This document shows, piece after piece, positions 47,416 through 57,414 of a stretch of DNA of 64,000 bases. Origin of the DNA: Pseudomonas protegens. Its GTDB lineage: Bacteria; Pseudomonadota; Gammaproteobacteria; Pseudomonadales; Pseudomonadaceae. Each line of letters opens with the position of its first letter. Position 1 is the first letter of the stretch. Made by a program: the position numbers and the translations under genes. The DNA is taken from contig NZ_CP060201.1 in assembly GCF_013407925.2 (NCBI RefSeq), positions 5,193,001 to 5,257,000 of the forward strand. The letters run 5' to 3'. Under the pieces are notes generated by a model. The model searched no databases. It was given only the letters and a program-made list of their open reading frames with translations, and was not told the origin of the DNA.

Positions 47416-47449
47416 CCGGGAAAGCCGTCGTATCGAGGATATTTCCCGG
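47416..47449. promoter_or_regulatory. Inverted repeat, possible upstream activator site for eat
   Basis: CCGGGAAA (47416-47423) and TTTCCCGG (47442-47449) with 18 bases between. The centre is about 67 bases upstream of the predicted sigma-54 start, a place expected for an enhancer-binding protein. TTTTT follows on the plus strand, so a terminator-like hairpin is the alternative reading. Confidence 0.45.
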
Positions 47450-47559
47450 TTTTTCGCCGCTGATTTCCTTCCCTCCGCGCTGTCCTTGCGCTTCTTTTTG
47501 GGGCGCGGCCGCTGTTCGCCTCTCAGGCCTGTCCTGCCAGCGTGCGTGCCCACCCAGTC

Positions 47560-47607
47560 TTTACGCTTTCTTTATGGGCTGCCCACCCCGTCGCTCTCGT
47601 TCCTTTA
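47560..47607 (+). promoter_or_regulatory. Candidate KdpE operator (helically phased TTTA repeats)
   Basis: TTTA occurs at 47560, 47571 and 47604, spaced 11 and 33 bases, so all three lie on one DNA face. The first pair, TTTACGCTTTCTTTATGG, resembles the E. coli KdpE site, where two TTTA elements are also 11 bases apart. It is 60-107 bases upstream of kdpF. Confidence 0.45.
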
Positions 47608-47666
47608 CAGGGACCCTGCGGACAATGACGGCATTCGCGGCAATCGCCGTACCTCGGAGACATTCC

Positions 47667-47756
47667 ATGAACATTCTGGACGCGGTATCGCTGCTGCTGG
47701 CAGTGGGCCTGTTCGTTTATCTACTGGTTGCGCTGTTGCGCGCGGACCGGAACTAG
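47667..47756 (+). CDS. kdpF: K(+)-transporting ATPase subunit F
   Basis: A 29-residue membrane peptide, MNILDAVSLLLAVGLFVYLL followed by VALLRADRN, one hydrophobic helix with a basic tail. GGAGA precedes the ATG. KdpF stabilises the KdpABC complex. It begins the kdp operon, with kdpA starting 11 bases after its stop. The size and LxxxLLRADRF-type ending are typical of KdpF. Confidence 0.9.
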   Translation: MNILDAVSLLLAVGLFVYLLVALLRADRN

Positions 47757-47767
47757 GAGCTGCGGTT

Positions 47768-49462
47768 ATGCACAGTTATGACTATTGGCTGATCCTGGCC
47801 TTTTTCGCCCTGGTGCTGTTGCCGGCGCCCTGGCTGGGACGTTTCTACTACCGGGTGATGGAAGGCCAGCGTACCTGGCTGACGCCGCTTCTGGGGCCGG
47901 TGGAGCGTGTCTGTTACCGGGTTTCCGGGGTCGATCCGCAGGTCGAGCAGAGCTGGCAGAAATACGCCCTGGCCCTGCTGGCGTTCAACTTTGCCGGCTT
48001 TGTCCTGCTGTTCGCCATCCTGCTGTTCCAGGATCACTTGCCGCTCAACCCGCAGAATCTTCCGGGGCAGGAGTGGACCCTGGCGTTCAATACGGCGGTC
48101 AGTTTCATGACCAACACCAACTGGCAGTCCTACAGCGGTGAGGCCTCCCTGAGCTACCTCAGTCAGATGGTGGGCCTGACCGTGCAGAACTTCGTCAGCG
48201 CAGCCACCGGGCTGGCGGTGCTGGTTGCCCTGTGCCGCGGCATCGGCCGGCGTTCGGTTCGCACCCTGGGCAATTTCTGGGTCGACATGACCCGTGCGAC
48301 CCTCTATGGCCTGCTGCCCCTGTGCCTGCTGCTGGCCCTGTTCCTGGTCTGGCAGGGCGTGCCTCAGACCTTTGCCCATTACGTGGACGCCCTGACCCTG
48401 CAAGGCAACGATCAGGTGATCCCCCTGGGCCCGGCAGCCAGCCAGATCGCCATCAAGCAACTGGGCACCAACGGCGGCGGTTTCTTCGGCGTCAATTCGG
48501 CGCATCCGTTCGAGAACCCCAGCGCCTGGAGCAACCTGCTGGAGCTGGTGTCGATCATCCTGATTCCGGTGGCCCTGGTGTTTACCTTCGGCCATTACGT
48601 CAAGGACCTGCGCCAGAGCCGCGCCATCATCGCCTGCATGTTCGCCCTGTTCCTGATCGGCGGCGCCACCTCGCTGTGGGCCGAGTACCAGCCCAACCCG
48701 GCGCTGCAGAACGCAGCGGTCGAACAGACGGCCCCTCTGGAAGGCAAGGAAGCACGCTTCGGCACCACCGCCACGGTGCTGTGGTCGGTGACCACCACCG
48801 CCGCCTCCAATGGCTCGGTGAACGGCATGCATGACAGCCTCAACCCGCTCAGTGGCATGGTGGCGCTGATCAACATGATGGTCGGCGAAGTGATCTTCGG
48901 CGGCGTCGGTGCCGGTCTCTACGGCATGCTGCTGAACGTGCTGATCGCGGTGTTCCTGGCCGGATTGATGATCGGTCGCACCCCGGAATACCTGGGCAAG
49001 AAGCTCCAGGCCAAGGAAGTGCAACTGCTGGTGGTGACCCTGATGGTGATGCCGATTGGCGTGCTGGTCCTGGGCGCCCTGGCTGCCAGCCTGCCGGGCC
49101 CGGCCGCTGCCATCAGCAACCCGGGGCCCCACGGCTTCAGCCAGTTGCTGTACGCCTACACCTCGGCCAGCGCCAACAACGGTTCGGCCTTTGGCGGCTT
49201 CAGCGCCAATACCCCGTTCCACAACCTGATGCTGGGCCTGGGCATGCTGATCGGGCGTTTCGGCTACATCCTGCCGGTGCTGGCCCTGGCCGGCAGCCTG
49301 GGCCTGAAGAAAACCGCGCCCATCGGCCTGAACAGTTTCCCCACCCATGGCCCGTTGTTCGTGGCCTTGCTGACCGTGACCATTTTGCTGGTGGGGGGCC
49401 TGACCTTCCTGCCGACCCTGGCGCTGGGCCCTATCGCCGAACACCTGAGCCTGGGCTTCTGA
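47768..49462 (+). CDS. kdpA: K(+)-transporting ATPase subunit A
   Basis: 564 residues from ATG 47768 ([20 protein letters not shown]) with AGGAG upstream. Ten membrane helices. The four selectivity-filter loops are visible as [41 protein letters not shown] and [11 protein letters not shown]. It is the channel-like potassium-binding subunit of the KdpFABC pump. kdpB starts within ~10 bases. Confidence 0.97.
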   Translation: MHSYDYWLILAFFALVLLPAPWLGRFYYRVMEGQRTWLTPLLGPVERVCYRVSGVDPQVEQSWQKYALALLAFNFAGFVLLFAILLFQDHLPLNPQNLPGQEWTLAFNTAVSFMTNTNWQSYSGEASLSYLSQMVGLTVQNFVSAATGLAVLVALCRGIGRRSVRTLGNFWVDMTRATLYGLLPLCLLLALFLVWQGVPQTFAHYVDALTLQGNDQVIPLGPAASQIAIKQLGTNGGGFFGVNSAHPFENPSAWSNLLELVSIILIPVALVFTFGHYVKDLRQSRAIIACMFALFLIGGATSLWAEYQPNPALQNAAVEQTAPLEGKEARFGTTATVLWSVTTTAASNGSVNGMHDSLNPLSGMVALINMMVGEVIFGGVGAGLYGMLLNVLIAVFLAGLMIGRTPEYLGKKLQAKEVQLLVVTLMVMPIGVLVLGALAASLPGPAAAISNPGPHGFSQLLYAYTSASANNGSAFGGFSANTPFHNLMLGLGMLIGRFGYILPVLALAGSLGLKKTAPIGLNSFPTHGPLFVALLTVTILLVGGLTFLPTLALGPIAEHLSLGF

Positions 49463-49472
49463 GGACCTGATG

Positions 49473-51557
49473 ATGAATATGCATGTTCCTGCCTCGAACA
49501 AGGCTGCCGATACGCTCGCCAAGAGCAAGCCGGCCAAGGCCGAAGCGTCGAGTACCGCAATCTCGGCGCTGTGGCGTCCGGCGCTGATCCAGGCCTTCGT
49601 CAAGCTCGATCCGCGCCAGTTGCAGCGCTCGCCGGTGATGCTGGTGGTGGAGCTGACGGCGGTCCTGACCACGGTGCTGTGTTTCGTGCCGGACACGGCG
49701 GTGCCGACCTTCGTCGCCGCCCAGATCGCCCTCTGGCTGTGGTTCACGGTGCTGTTTGCCAACTTCGCCGAAGCGCTGGCCGAAGGCCGGGGCAAGGCTC
49801 GCGCCGACAGCCTCAAGGCCGGCAGCGAGGGTTTGAGCGCCCGTCGCCGCAGCGCCGACGGCGGCTATCAACTGGTGCCGGCGACCCAGCTGCGCAAAGG
49901 CGATGTGGTTCGCGTCGAAGCCGGGGAAATGATCCCGGGGGACGGTGAAGTGATCGAGGGCATCGCCGCGGTCAACGAGGCGGCGATTACCGGTGAGTCG
50001 GCGCCGGTGATCCGCGAATCCGGCGGTGATCGTTCGGCGGTGACCGGCAATACCCGGTTGGTCTCCGACTGGCTGCTGGTGCGCATCACCAGCAACCCCG
50101 GCGAGTCGACCCTGGATCGCATGATCGCCCTGGTGGAAGGCGCCAAGCGGCAGAAGACGCCGAATGAAGTGGCCCTGGACATCCTGCTGATCGGCCTGAC
50201 CCTGATCTTCCTGCTGGTGGTGGTGACCCTGCAGCCCTTTGCCCACTTCGCCAATGGCAGCCTGCCGCTGGTGTTCCTGGTGGCGTTGTTGGTGACCCTG
50301 ATTCCCACCACCATTGGCGGCCTGCTGTCGGCGATCGGGATCGCCGGGATGGACCGGCTGGTGCGCCTGAACGTGATCGCCAAATCCGGTCGCGCGGTGG
50401 AAGCGGCAGGGGACGTGCACGTGCTGTTGCTGGACAAGACCGGCACCATCACTTTCGGCAACCGTCGTTGCAGCGCCATCCATCCGGCGCCCGGGGTCAA
50501 CGCCCGGGAACTGGCGGAGGCGGCCTTGCTGGCGTCCCTGGCGGACGACACCGCCGAAGGCAAATCCATCGTCGAGTACCTGCGCGAACTTTATCCACAG
50601 CCCGAGCCGGCCAGCGATGTGTTGACCGCCGTACCTTTCAGTGCGGAAACCCGCCTCTCCGGGGTCGACTACCAGGGGCGGATCTATCGCAAGGGCGCGG
50701 TGGATTCGGTACTGAGCTTCGTCGGCCTGGAGCGCCGCGACCTGGCCCCGGCGCTGTCCCGGGAGATCGACAAGATCGCCCAGAGCGGTGGCACGCCGCT
50801 GCTGGTCTGTGGCGAAGGGCGGATGCTCGGCGCCATTCACCTCAAGGATGTGGTCAAGCCCGGTATCCGCGAGCGTTTCGCCGAGTTGCGCAAGCTGGGA
50901 ATCCGCACCGTCATGGTCACCGGCGACAACCCGCTGACCGCCGCCGCCATCGCGGCGGAGGCCGGAGTCGATGATGTGCTGGCCGAGGCCACGCCGGAAA
51001 AGAAACTGGCACGCATCCGTCATGAGCAGAACGACGGGCGTCTGGTGGCGATGTGCGGCGACGGCGCCAACGATGCCCCGGCACTGGCCCAGGCCGATGT
51101 CGGCATGGCGATGAACGACGGCACCCAGGCGGCCCGCGAGGCGGCCAACATGGTCGACCTGGACAGCGATCCGACCAAGCTGCTGGACGTGGTGCAGATC
51201 GGCAAGGAGTTGCTGGTGACCCGTGGCGCCCTGACCACCTTCTCCATCGCCAATGACGTGGCCAAGTACTTCGCCATTCTGCCGGCGCTGTTCGCGGCGA
51301 TTTATCCACAGCTGGGCGTGCTCAACATCATGCAACTGACCAGCCCGCAGAGCGCGATCCTCTCGGCGATCGTGTTCAACGCCCTGATCATCGTGGTGTT
51401 GATCCCCCTGGCGCTGCGTGGCGTGCGGGTCCAGGCGGCCAGCGCCGCCCACCTGCTGCGACGCAACCTGCTGATCTACGGCGTGGGCGGGATAGTGGTG
51501 CCCTTTGTCGGGATCAAGCTGATCGACATGCTGCTGACCGCGCTGCACCTGGTGTAG
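49473..51557 (+). CDS. kdpB: K(+)-transporting ATPase subunit B (P-type ATPase)
   Basis: 694 residues from ATG 49473. The adjacent ATG at 49470 would leave only 4 bases after GAGGA, so the second is preferred. A-domain ITGESAPV, phosphorylated Asp near residue 321 in [26 protein letters not shown] and [16 protein letters not shown] in the P domain. About seven membrane helices. It energises high-affinity potassium uptake by ATP. An unusual 95-base gap with a REP pair separates it from kdpC. Confidence 0.97.
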   Translation: MNMHVPASNKAADTLAKSKPAKAEASSTAISALWRPALIQAFVKLDPRQLQRSPVMLVVELTAVLTTVLCFVPDTAVPTFVAAQIALWLWFTVLFANFAEALAEGRGKARADSLKAGSEGLSARRRSADGGYQLVPATQLRKGDVVRVEAGEMIPGDGEVIEGIAAVNEAAITGESAPVIRESGGDRSAVTGNTRLVSDWLLVRITSNPGESTLDRMIALVEGAKRQKTPNEVALDILLIGLTLIFLLVVVTLQPFAHFANGSLPLVFLVALLVTLIPTTIGGLLSAIGIAGMDRLVRLNVIAKSGRAVEAAGDVHVLLLDKTGTITFGNRRCSAIHPAPGVNARELAEAALLASLADDTAEGKSIVEYLRELYPQPEPASDVLTAVPFSAETRLSGVDYQGRIYRKGAVDSVLSFVGLERRDLAPALSREIDKIAQSGGTPLLVCGEGRMLGAIHLKDVVKPGIRERFAELRKLGIRTVMVTGDNPLTAAAIAAEAGVDDVLAEATPEKKLARIRHEQNDGRLVAMCGDGANDAPALAQADVGMAMNDGTQAAREAANMVDLDSDPTKLLDVVQIGKELLVTRGALTTFSIANDVAKYFAILPALFAAIYPQLGVLNIMQLTSPQSAILSAIVFNALIIVVLIPLALRGVRVQAASAAHLLRRNLLIYGVGGIVVPFVGIKLIDMLLTALHLV

Positions 51558-51563
51558 CCCGTC

Positions 51564-51622
51564 GCTGGCCGGCGCAGGACGCAGCAAGGTTTGCGGCCTG
51601 ATCGCCGGCCAGCCGGCTCCTA
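51564..51622. repeat. REP pair between kdpB and kdpC
   Basis: GCTGGCCGGCG (51564-51574) and CGCCGGCCAGC (51603-51613) are perfect inverted copies, and CGGCTCCTAC follows the second as in REP elements. About 28 bases separate the arms. It fills the gap between two operon genes and could form a stable mRNA hairpin there. Confidence 0.75.
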
Positions 51623-51652
51623 CATGCGACCGAATGAATCGAGGAATGAGAA

Positions 51653-52198
51653 ATGACTAGCGTATTGCGTCCGGCCTTGAGCCTGATGGTGTTGATGACT
51701 CTGATCACCGGTGTGGCTTATCCGCTGGTGGTCACTGGAGTGGCCCAGGTGGCCTTCCCGGACCAGGCCAACGGCAGCCTGGTGCGTGATGCCGAGGGCA
51801 AGGTGCGGGGCTCGGCCCTGATCGCCCAGGATTTTGTCGGCGATGCCTGGTTCCATCCGCGCCCTTCGGCGGGGGCCTTTGCCACGGTATCCAGCTCTGC
51901 CAGCAACCTGGCGCCGAGCAACCCGGCCCTGGCCACCCGGGTGATCGACGATGCCCACAAGCTCCAGGTTCCGGGTCAGGGCCCAGTGCCTCTGGCCCTG
52001 CTCACCACCTCGGGCAGCGGCCTTGATCCGCACTTGCCACCCGAGGCAATTGACTATCAACTGGCGCGGGTCGCGGCGGCGCGCAATCTGCCGGCGGACA
52101 AGCTGCGGGCCCTGGTGGCGGCACATACCCAGCGGCCCCTGGTGGGGCCGCCGGTGGTCAACGTGCTGACCCTGAATCAAGCCCTGGACCAGTTGTAA
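51653..52198 (+). CDS. kdpC: K(+)-transporting ATPase subunit C
   Basis: 181 residues: [20 protein letters not shown] is the single membrane anchor; the rest is the periplasm-facing domain ([20 protein letters not shown] and [20 protein letters not shown]). GAGGAATGAGAA precedes the start. KdpC is required for assembly and ATP affinity of the pump. kdpD follows 68 bases later. Confidence 0.96.
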   Translation: MTSVLRPALSLMVLMTLITGVAYPLVVTGVAQVAFPDQANGSLVRDAEGKVRGSALIAQDFVGDAWFHPRPSAGAFATVSSSASNLAPSNPALATRVIDDAHKLQVPGQGPVPLALLTTSGSGLDPHLPPEAIDYQLARVAAARNLPADKLRALVAAHTQRPLVGPPVVNVLTLNQALDQL

Positions 52199-52266
52199 GC
52201 GCCGGCGCCCGTGGCAGCGGCTAGAGTGCCTGGTGAATTGAATGTTTCGTTGCAGAGAGATACCCC

Positions 52267-54918
52267 ATGAGTGATTCCGGTCGCGCCGATGCGCTGCTCG
52301 CTGAACTGCCCCGGGACGGCCGTGGCCGGCTCAAGGTCTTTCTCGGCGCCGCTCCCGGCGTCGGCAAGACCTACGCCATGCTCCAGGCCGCCCACGCGCA
52401 ACTGCGCCAAGGGGTCAAGGTGCTCGCCGGGGTGGTGGAAACCCACGGTCGCGCCGAAACCGAGGCGCTGTTGGCCGGCTTGCCGCAGCAGCCTCTGGTG
52501 CGTTCGGAATACCGCGGGGTGATGCTCGAGGAAATGGACCTGGACGGCCTGCTCAAGGCCAAGCCCAAGCTGGTGCTGGTGGATGAACTGGCCCACAGCA
52601 ATGCCCCGGGCAGTCGCCACGCCAAGCGCTGGCAGGACATTCAGGAGCTGCTGGCGGCCGGCATCGATGTGTTCACCACGGTCAATGTCCAGCACCTGGA
52701 AAGCCTGAATGATCAGGTCCGCGGCATCACCGGGGTCCAGGTGCGCGAGACCCTGCCCGACTGGGTGCTGCAGGAAGCCTACGAACTGCTGCTGGTGGAC
52801 CTGCCGCCGCGGGAACTGCTGGAGCGCCTGCGCGACGGCAAGGTCTATGTGCCGGAGCAGGCGCGGGCGGCCATCGATGCGTTTTTTACCCAGACCAATC
52901 TCACCGCCCTGCGCGAATTGGCGATGCAGACAGCCGCGGCCCAGGTGGATAACGACCTGGCCCTGGGCTATCGCCAGCTCGGCCAGGCGGCGCCGGCGGT
53001 GCGCGGGCGTTTGCTGGTGGGCATTGATGGCGACGCCCAGGCCGAGCGCCTGGTGCGCCATGCCAGTCGCGTGGCCCAGCGCCGGCACCTGCCCTGGAGC
53101 CTGGTGCATGTGGACAATGGCCGGCTGCAGGACGAGCAATCGCGCCTGCGGTTGCAGGCGGCGCAGCAACTGGCTGAGCGCCTGGGCGGGGAGGTGGTCC
53201 TGCTGCGGGCCGGCGAAGTGGCCAAGACTCTGATCCAGCACGCCGCCGAACGGCGTGCCAGCCTGCTGCTGGTGGGGCAGTCCAGCCGTCGCTGGCGTCG
53301 GCGCTGGTTTGGCGGTGGCCTGGCGGCGCGCCTGTTGCGCAACGCCGAGGGCCTGGAGATCAATGTGCTGGACACCGATCCCCTGCCGCATCAGCCGGGG
53401 TTGCGAAGCCAGCATTCCCTGCAGTGGTTCGACTATGGCCTGGCGCTGTTGGCCACCGTGCTGGCCAGCGCCCTGGCCTGGGGCGTGGCCAGTATCCTGC
53501 CGCTGCCGAACATCTCGCTGGTGTTTCTCGCCGCGGTCTTGCTGGTGGCGGTGCGCAGCAGCCTGGGGCCGGCCCTGGCCTGCGCCGCGCTGTCGTTTTT
53601 GGCCTATGACTTTCTGTTTATCCCGCCCAGTTTCTCGTTTGCCATCCAGCGTGAAGAGGATGTGCTGACCCTGTTGTTCTTCCTGCTGATGGCCGCGCTC
53701 ACCGGCAATCTGGCGGCGCGCCAGCGGCGGCAGCTGCAGGCGCTGCGCGAAACCCAGGAAGAAACCGGCGAATTGCTCGACCTGTCGCGCAAGCTCACGG
53801 CCGCTACCGATCGGCAGGCGGTGATCAGCGCCGCTGCCCAGCACCTGCACGGTCGCGATGAACTGCGCATCTGCCTGCTCAATCGCGACGGGCAGGGCGG
53901 CTGGAAAGTCGAGACCGGCGGTTCGCTGCAGTTTTCCGAGGCGGAGCGGGCCGCGGCGGACTGGGCCTGGCAGCATGATCAACCGGCGGGCCTGGGCACC
54001 GGGACCCTGCCATTCGGGCGTTGGTGGTGGTGGCCGCTTTCGGTGGACGACGGCCCCCTGGGGCTGCTGGGAGTCTGCCCCAGGGAAGGCGAGGAATTCA
54101 GTGGCCAGCGCCGGCGCCTGCTCACGGCCCTCAGCCAGCCGCTGGCCCAGGCCCTGGCCCGGGCGCGCCTGGCCGAGGATCTGGAGGCGGCGCGCCTGCA
54201 CGGTGAAACCGAACAGTTGCGCAGTGCCTTGCTGGCCTCGGTGTCCCACGACCTGCGCACGCCGCTGACGTCGATGCGCGGCAGTATCGACAGCCTGCTG
54301 GCCCTGGGGGAGGCGATTCCCCTGGAAGATCGGCGCGAGTTGCTCGAAGGCACGCGCGATGAAGCCGAGCGCCTGGATCGCTACATCCAGAACCTGCTGG
54401 ACATGACCCGGCTTGGACATGGTGCGTTGAAGCTGGCCCGGGACTGGGTGGCGCCGGGGGACATTGTCGGCAGTGCCCTGAACCGCCTGCGGGTGGTGCT
54501 GGCGCCGTTGCGGGTGAGCACCGAGTTGCCGCCGGACCTGCCGCTGCTCTATGTCCATGCGGCCCTGATCGAGCAGGCGCTGGTCAACGTCCTGGAAAAC
54601 GCCGCGCGCTTTTCGCCGCCCCAGGGGCGTTTGCAACTGCGGGTCAGTGCCAGTGAGGGTGAGTTGAGCTTTGCCGTCAGCGACGAAGGGCCGGGGATTC
54701 CCGAGGAGGAGCGGGCGAAGATCTTCGACATGTTCTACACCGCCGCCCGCGGCGACCGTGGCGGACAGGGCACGGGCCTGGGGCTGGCGATCTGCCAGGG
54801 CATGGTCGGTGCCCATGGCGGGCATATCAGCGTCGCCGAAGGCATCGACGGCCAGGGTACTTGCATCACCTTGCACCTGCCGTTGCAGACCCAGCCCGAG
54901 CTGGAGAACGATGTGTGA
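52267..54918 (+). CDS. kdpD: Potassium sensor histidine kinase
   Basis: 883 residues. The cytoplasmic KdpD domain has Walker A LGAAPGVGKTYAML near residue 25 and LVLVDELAHSNAPGSRH. A Usp-like domain follows (VLWG-type region about 245-370). Four membrane helices lie around 395-500, then GAF, then the kinase with His661 in SVSHDLRTPLTSM and ATP motifs NVLENAARFSP, DEGPGIP and GQGTGLGLAI. It responds to low potassium or salt stress and phosphorylates KdpE. Confidence 0.96.
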   Translation: MSDSGRADALLAELPRDGRGRLKVFLGAAPGVGKTYAMLQAAHAQLRQGVKVLAGVVETHGRAETEALLAGLPQQPLVRSEYRGVMLEEMDLDGLLKAKPKLVLVDELAHSNAPGSRHAKRWQDIQELLAAGIDVFTTVNVQHLESLNDQVRGITGVQVRETLPDWVLQEAYELLLVDLPPRELLERLRDGKVYVPEQARAAIDAFFTQTNLTALRELAMQTAAAQVDNDLALGYRQLGQAAPAVRGRLLVGIDGDAQAERLVRHASRVAQRRHLPWSLVHVDNGRLQDEQSRLRLQAAQQLAERLGGEVVLLRAGEVAKTLIQHAAERRASLLLVGQSSRRWRRRWFGGGLAARLLRNAEGLEINVLDTDPLPHQPGLRSQHSLQWFDYGLALLATVLASALAWGVASILPLPNISLVFLAAVLLVAVRSSLGPALACAALSFLAYDFLFIPPSFSFAIQREEDVLTLLFFLLMAALTGNLAARQRRQLQALRETQEETGELLDLSRKLTAATDRQAVISAAAQHLHGRDELRICLLNRDGQGGWKVETGGSLQFSEAERAAADWAWQHDQPAGLGTGTLPFGRWWWWPLSVDDGPLGLLGVCPREGEEFSGQRRRLLTALSQPLAQALARARLAEDLEAARLHGETEQLRSALLASVSHDLRTPLTSMRGSIDSLLALGEAIPLEDRRELLEGTRDEAERLDRYIQNLLDMTRLGHGALKLARDWVAPGDIVGSALNRLRVVLAPLRVSTELPPDLPLLYVHAALIEQALVNVLENAARFSPPQGRLQLRVSASEGELSFAVSDEGPGIPEEERAKIFDMFYTAARGDRGGQGTGLGLAICQGMVGAHGGHISVAEGIDGQGTCITLHLPLQTQPELENDV

Positions 54919-55018
54919 CACGCTGTGGTCCGCAATGCTGCCACCGTGCACGAATGCCATTTGGATGTGGCAGGGCGTGCGCTACTCTTTTGCCTCTTAT
55001 TTGTCTTGAATCGAACCC

Positions 55019-55714
55019 ATGAGCCAGACCGCGACCATCCTGGTCATCGACGACGAGCCGCAGATCCGCAAGTTCTTGCGCATCAGCCTGGCGTCACAAG
55101 GATACAAAGTGATTGAAGCCGGAACCGGTGCCGAAGGCCTGGCCCAGGCGGCGCTGAACAAACCGGACCTGCTGGTGCTCGATCTGGGGCTGCCGGACAT
55201 CGATGGCCAGCAGGTCCTGCGCGAGTTTCGCGAGTGGTCGACGGTGCCGGTGCTGGTGCTTTCGGTACGCGCCAGCGAAGTGCAGAAGGTTGAAGCCCTG
55301 GACGGTGGCGCCAATGACTACGTGACCAAACCCTTCGGCATCCAGGAGTTCCTGGCGCGCATCCGTGCCCTGTTGCGTCAGGCGCCCGCCGGCGAGGTGC
55401 AGGAAGCGGCCTTGCAGGTGGGGCCGCTGACGGTGGACCTGGCCTATCGCCGGGTGCTTCTGGACGGTCTTGAAGTGGCCTTGACCCGCAAGGAATACGC
55501 CGTGCTGGCGCAGCTGGCACGGCATCCCGGGCGGGTGATCACCCAGCAGCAGTTGCTCAAGGACATCTGGGGGCCGACCCACACCGACGACAGCCACTAC
55601 CTGCGGATCGTGGTCGGCCATCTGCGGCAGAAACTGGCGGACGACCCGACCCGGCCACGCTTCATCGTGACCGAGGCCGGAGTGGGCTACCGGCTCTTGG
55701 GCGGTGATTCCTGA
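55019..55714 (+). CDS. kdpE: Kdp response regulator (OmpR family)
   Basis: 231 residues starting MSQTATILVIDDEPQIRKFL. The receiver domain has Asp55 in LLVLDLGLPD and the Lys in NDYVTKPFG. The C-terminal winged helix has LTRKEYAVLAQLARHPGRVI and the DDSHYLRIVVGHLRQKL recognition region. It should activate kdpFABC by binding upstream of kdpF. It sits 100 bases after kdpD, and its stop lies inside a terminator hairpin. Confidence 0.96.
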   Translation: MSQTATILVIDDEPQIRKFLRISLASQGYKVIEAGTGAEGLAQAALNKPDLLVLDLGLPDIDGQQVLREFREWSTVPVLVLSVRASEVQKVEALDGGANDYVTKPFGIQEFLARIRALLRQAPAGEVQEAALQVGPLTVDLAYRRVLLDGLEVALTRKEYAVLAQLARHPGRVITQQQLLKDIWGPTHTDDSHYLRIVVGHLRQKLADDPTRPRFIVTEAGVGYRLLGGDS

Positions 55715-55729
55715 GCCGTCGGGCTCAGG
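55710..55729. terminator. Stem-loop between kdpE and the patatin gene
   Basis: CCTGAGCC (55710-55717) pairs with GGCTCAGG (55722-55729), loop GTCG. It includes the kdpE stop codon and lies 10 bases before the convergent patatin stop, so it may end both transcripts. Confidence 0.55.
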
Positions 55730-55739
55730 TCTTGCAGGT

Positions 55740-56777
55740 TCAGTGCTGTTCCTGTTCGTAGCGGTCCAGGGTGTCGCTGGCGATTTGTCGACCCAGGGCG
55801 ATCAGTTCCGGCGCCTTGTAGAACTCGAAGAAGCGGCACACGCGCTTGGGCACGTTGATCAGGATGTCCGGCGGGTAGCCGGCAATCTTGTATTGCGCCA
55901 GGGAGGTCTGCATCACCTCGAAGCTCTGGTTCACCAGGTCCAGCAGCGACGCCGGGCCGACGTTGTCGATGATGAACGAACCACTGGCGGACTTGGGGGC
56001 GCCTTCGGTTTCCGGGGCGGCGGCCGGTTGCTGGGCCTCCGGCTCGGCGCCTTCGACCCAGGGATTGATGTCGGCCGCTTCGCTCTTGAAGGCTTCCTGT
56101 TCGAGCAGCAACAGTTGCTCGGCCTGCTTGCGGCGAAATGGCAGGTGCGAGCCCAGGGAGTTGATCAGGCTGTCGAAGCGGCTCTTGAACGCCGGCGGGC
56201 GCTGGATCACCGGCAACTGGTAGTGGCGCTGGTTGGTGGAGTTGAGGTTGACCGCGATGATCAGGTCGCAGTGACTGGACACCACCGGTACGATCGGCAG
56301 CGGGTTGAGCAGGCCGCCGTCCACCAGCATGCGGTTGCCCTGCATCACGGGGGTGAACAGGCTGGGAATGGCGGCTGAGGCGCGCATGGCCTGATGCAGG
56401 CAGCCCTCCTGGAACCAGATCTCCTGCTGGTTGGTGAGGTCGGTGGCCACGGCGGTGTAGGGAATGCGCAGTTCTTCGATGTTGATGTCACCGACGATCT
56501 TGCGGATCTGGCCGAAGACCTTTTCGCCGCGAATCGCCCCCAGGCGGAAGCTCACGTCCACCAGGCGCAGCACATCGAGGTAGTCCAGGCTTTCGATCCA
56601 TTCCCGGTACTCGGCGAGTTTGCCCGCCGCGTAGATGCCGCCCACCACGGCGCCCATCGAGCAGCCGGCGATGCAGGCAATGTCATACCCGCGTCTTTCG
56701 ATCTCCTCGATGACCCCGATATGGGCATACCCGCGCGCGCCTCCTGAGCCGAGGACCAATGCCACACGTTTGTTCAT
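55740..56777 (-). CDS. rssA: Patatin-like phospholipase, RssA type
   Basis: 345 residues from ATG 56777 (MNKRVALVLGSGGARGYAHI) after AAGGGA. The oxyanion hole is GSGGARG, the nucleophile Ser40 in GCSMG, and the catalytic Asp in VDGGLLNPLP. The ~60 residues after the core are Glu/Ala/Pro-rich and low in complexity. The family hydrolyses lipids in the cytoplasm or at the membrane; the natural substrate of RssA is not known. It is convergent with kdpE. Confidence 0.86.
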   Translation of the reverse strand: MNKRVALVLGSGGARGYAHIGVIEEIERRGYDIACIAGCSMGAVVGGIYAAGKLAEYREWIESLDYLDVLRLVDVSFRLGAIRGEKVFGQIRKIVGDINIEELRIPYTAVATDLTNQQEIWFQEGCLHQAMRASAAIPSLFTPVMQGNRMLVDGGLLNPLPIVPVVSSHCDLIIAVNLNSTNQRHYQLPVIQRPPAFKSRFDSLINSLGSHLPFRRKQAEQLLLLEQEAFKSEAADINPWVEGAEPEAQQPAAAPETEGAPKSASGSFIIDNVGPASLLDLVNQSFEVMQTSLAQYKIAGYPPDILINVPKRVCRFFEFYKAPELIALGRQIASDTLDRYEQEQH

Positions 56778-56998
56778 GATTCGTCCCTTCGCCAAACAGG
56801 CTGCAACAATGCACCCATAGCGCCCCAGGGTTCAATTACTGATGCGCCGGCGGCTTGCCTCAGTGTTTTTTCCTAGGGACTGAAAGGCGCTGACGCTATG
56901 CTCCTGCGGCTATATTTTCCAAAGGTCGAGTCAGGCACTTTTTGCAGCTGCCATCGTCTTAACCTGTACGACTGTTTCTTATTCCTGAGGTGTCATTG

Positions 56999-57277
56999 AT
57001 GAAAGCCTGGATCTGTTTGCCCCTGATTGCATTGGTTCTGACCGGCTGCGCGGGCAAGACCGCCTACCGCGACAGTTGCGGCACTCAGCTGGACGCCGCC
57101 TGGCATGAGCTGGACCTGGCCAAGGCCGAAGGGTTTGCGGGCACCGTGAGCTATTCCAAGGCCCTGTCCCTGCTGACCGGCGCCAAGACCCAGCAGCAAT
57201 TCGAAGCCTTTGAAGGCTGCACCAAGAAAGCCGAGAAGGCGCGCTTCTACATTCGTGAGTCGCGTGCCGGGCGCTGA
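56999..57277 (+). CDS. Small lipoprotein
   Basis: 92 residues from ATG 56999, with TGAGG eight bases upstream; the in-frame GTG at 56990 is less likely. The lipobox is VLTGC with the modified Cys at residue 17. The rest is helical (LDAAWHELDLAKAEGFAGTV; AKTQQQFEAFEGCTKKAEKA) with two more Cys that could pair. No characterised family was recognised. It is divergent from the rssA-like gene and ends with a strong terminator. Confidence 0.8.
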   Translation: MKAWICLPLIALVLTGCAGKTAYRDSCGTQLDAAWHELDLAKAEGFAGTVSYSKALSLLTGAKTQQQFEAFEGCTKKAEKARFYIRESRAGR

Positions 57278-57313
57278 TCTGCACCAGGCGCTACGCTGAA
57301 GCTGCAACCTCAT

Positions 57314-57357
57314 CGTGGGCCATGACCGGGCGCAATGCCGGTCACGGGCCCACGTTT
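57314..57357 (+). terminator. Intrinsic terminator after the small lipoprotein gene
   Basis: CGTGGGCC (57314-57321) pairs with GGCCCACG (57347-57354) and TGACCGG (57323-57329) with CCGGTCA (57338-57344), followed by TTTCATT. It starts 36 bases past the stop. Confidence 0.75.
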
Positions 57358-57414
57358 CATTCTTGAGCTGGATAAGCCGAATTCAGGCTTGCACGTCGTA
57401 TTGGGGAACCCGTG

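Larger units (their letters stand above)
47335..47666. promoter_or_regulatory. Divergent regulatory region between eat and kdpFABCDE
   Basis: 332 bases without a gene. It contains the sigma-54 promoter for eat (47377-47392), an inverted repeat at 47416-47449 and phased TTTA repeats toward kdp (47560-47607), each listed separately. The kdp sigma-70 promoter itself is not clear. Confidence 0.65.

Noticed and set aside
52177..54960. 927-codon frame opposite kdpD
   Set aside because: Gln/Arg/His-rich antisense shadow; kdpD is complete with all motifs on the plus strand.
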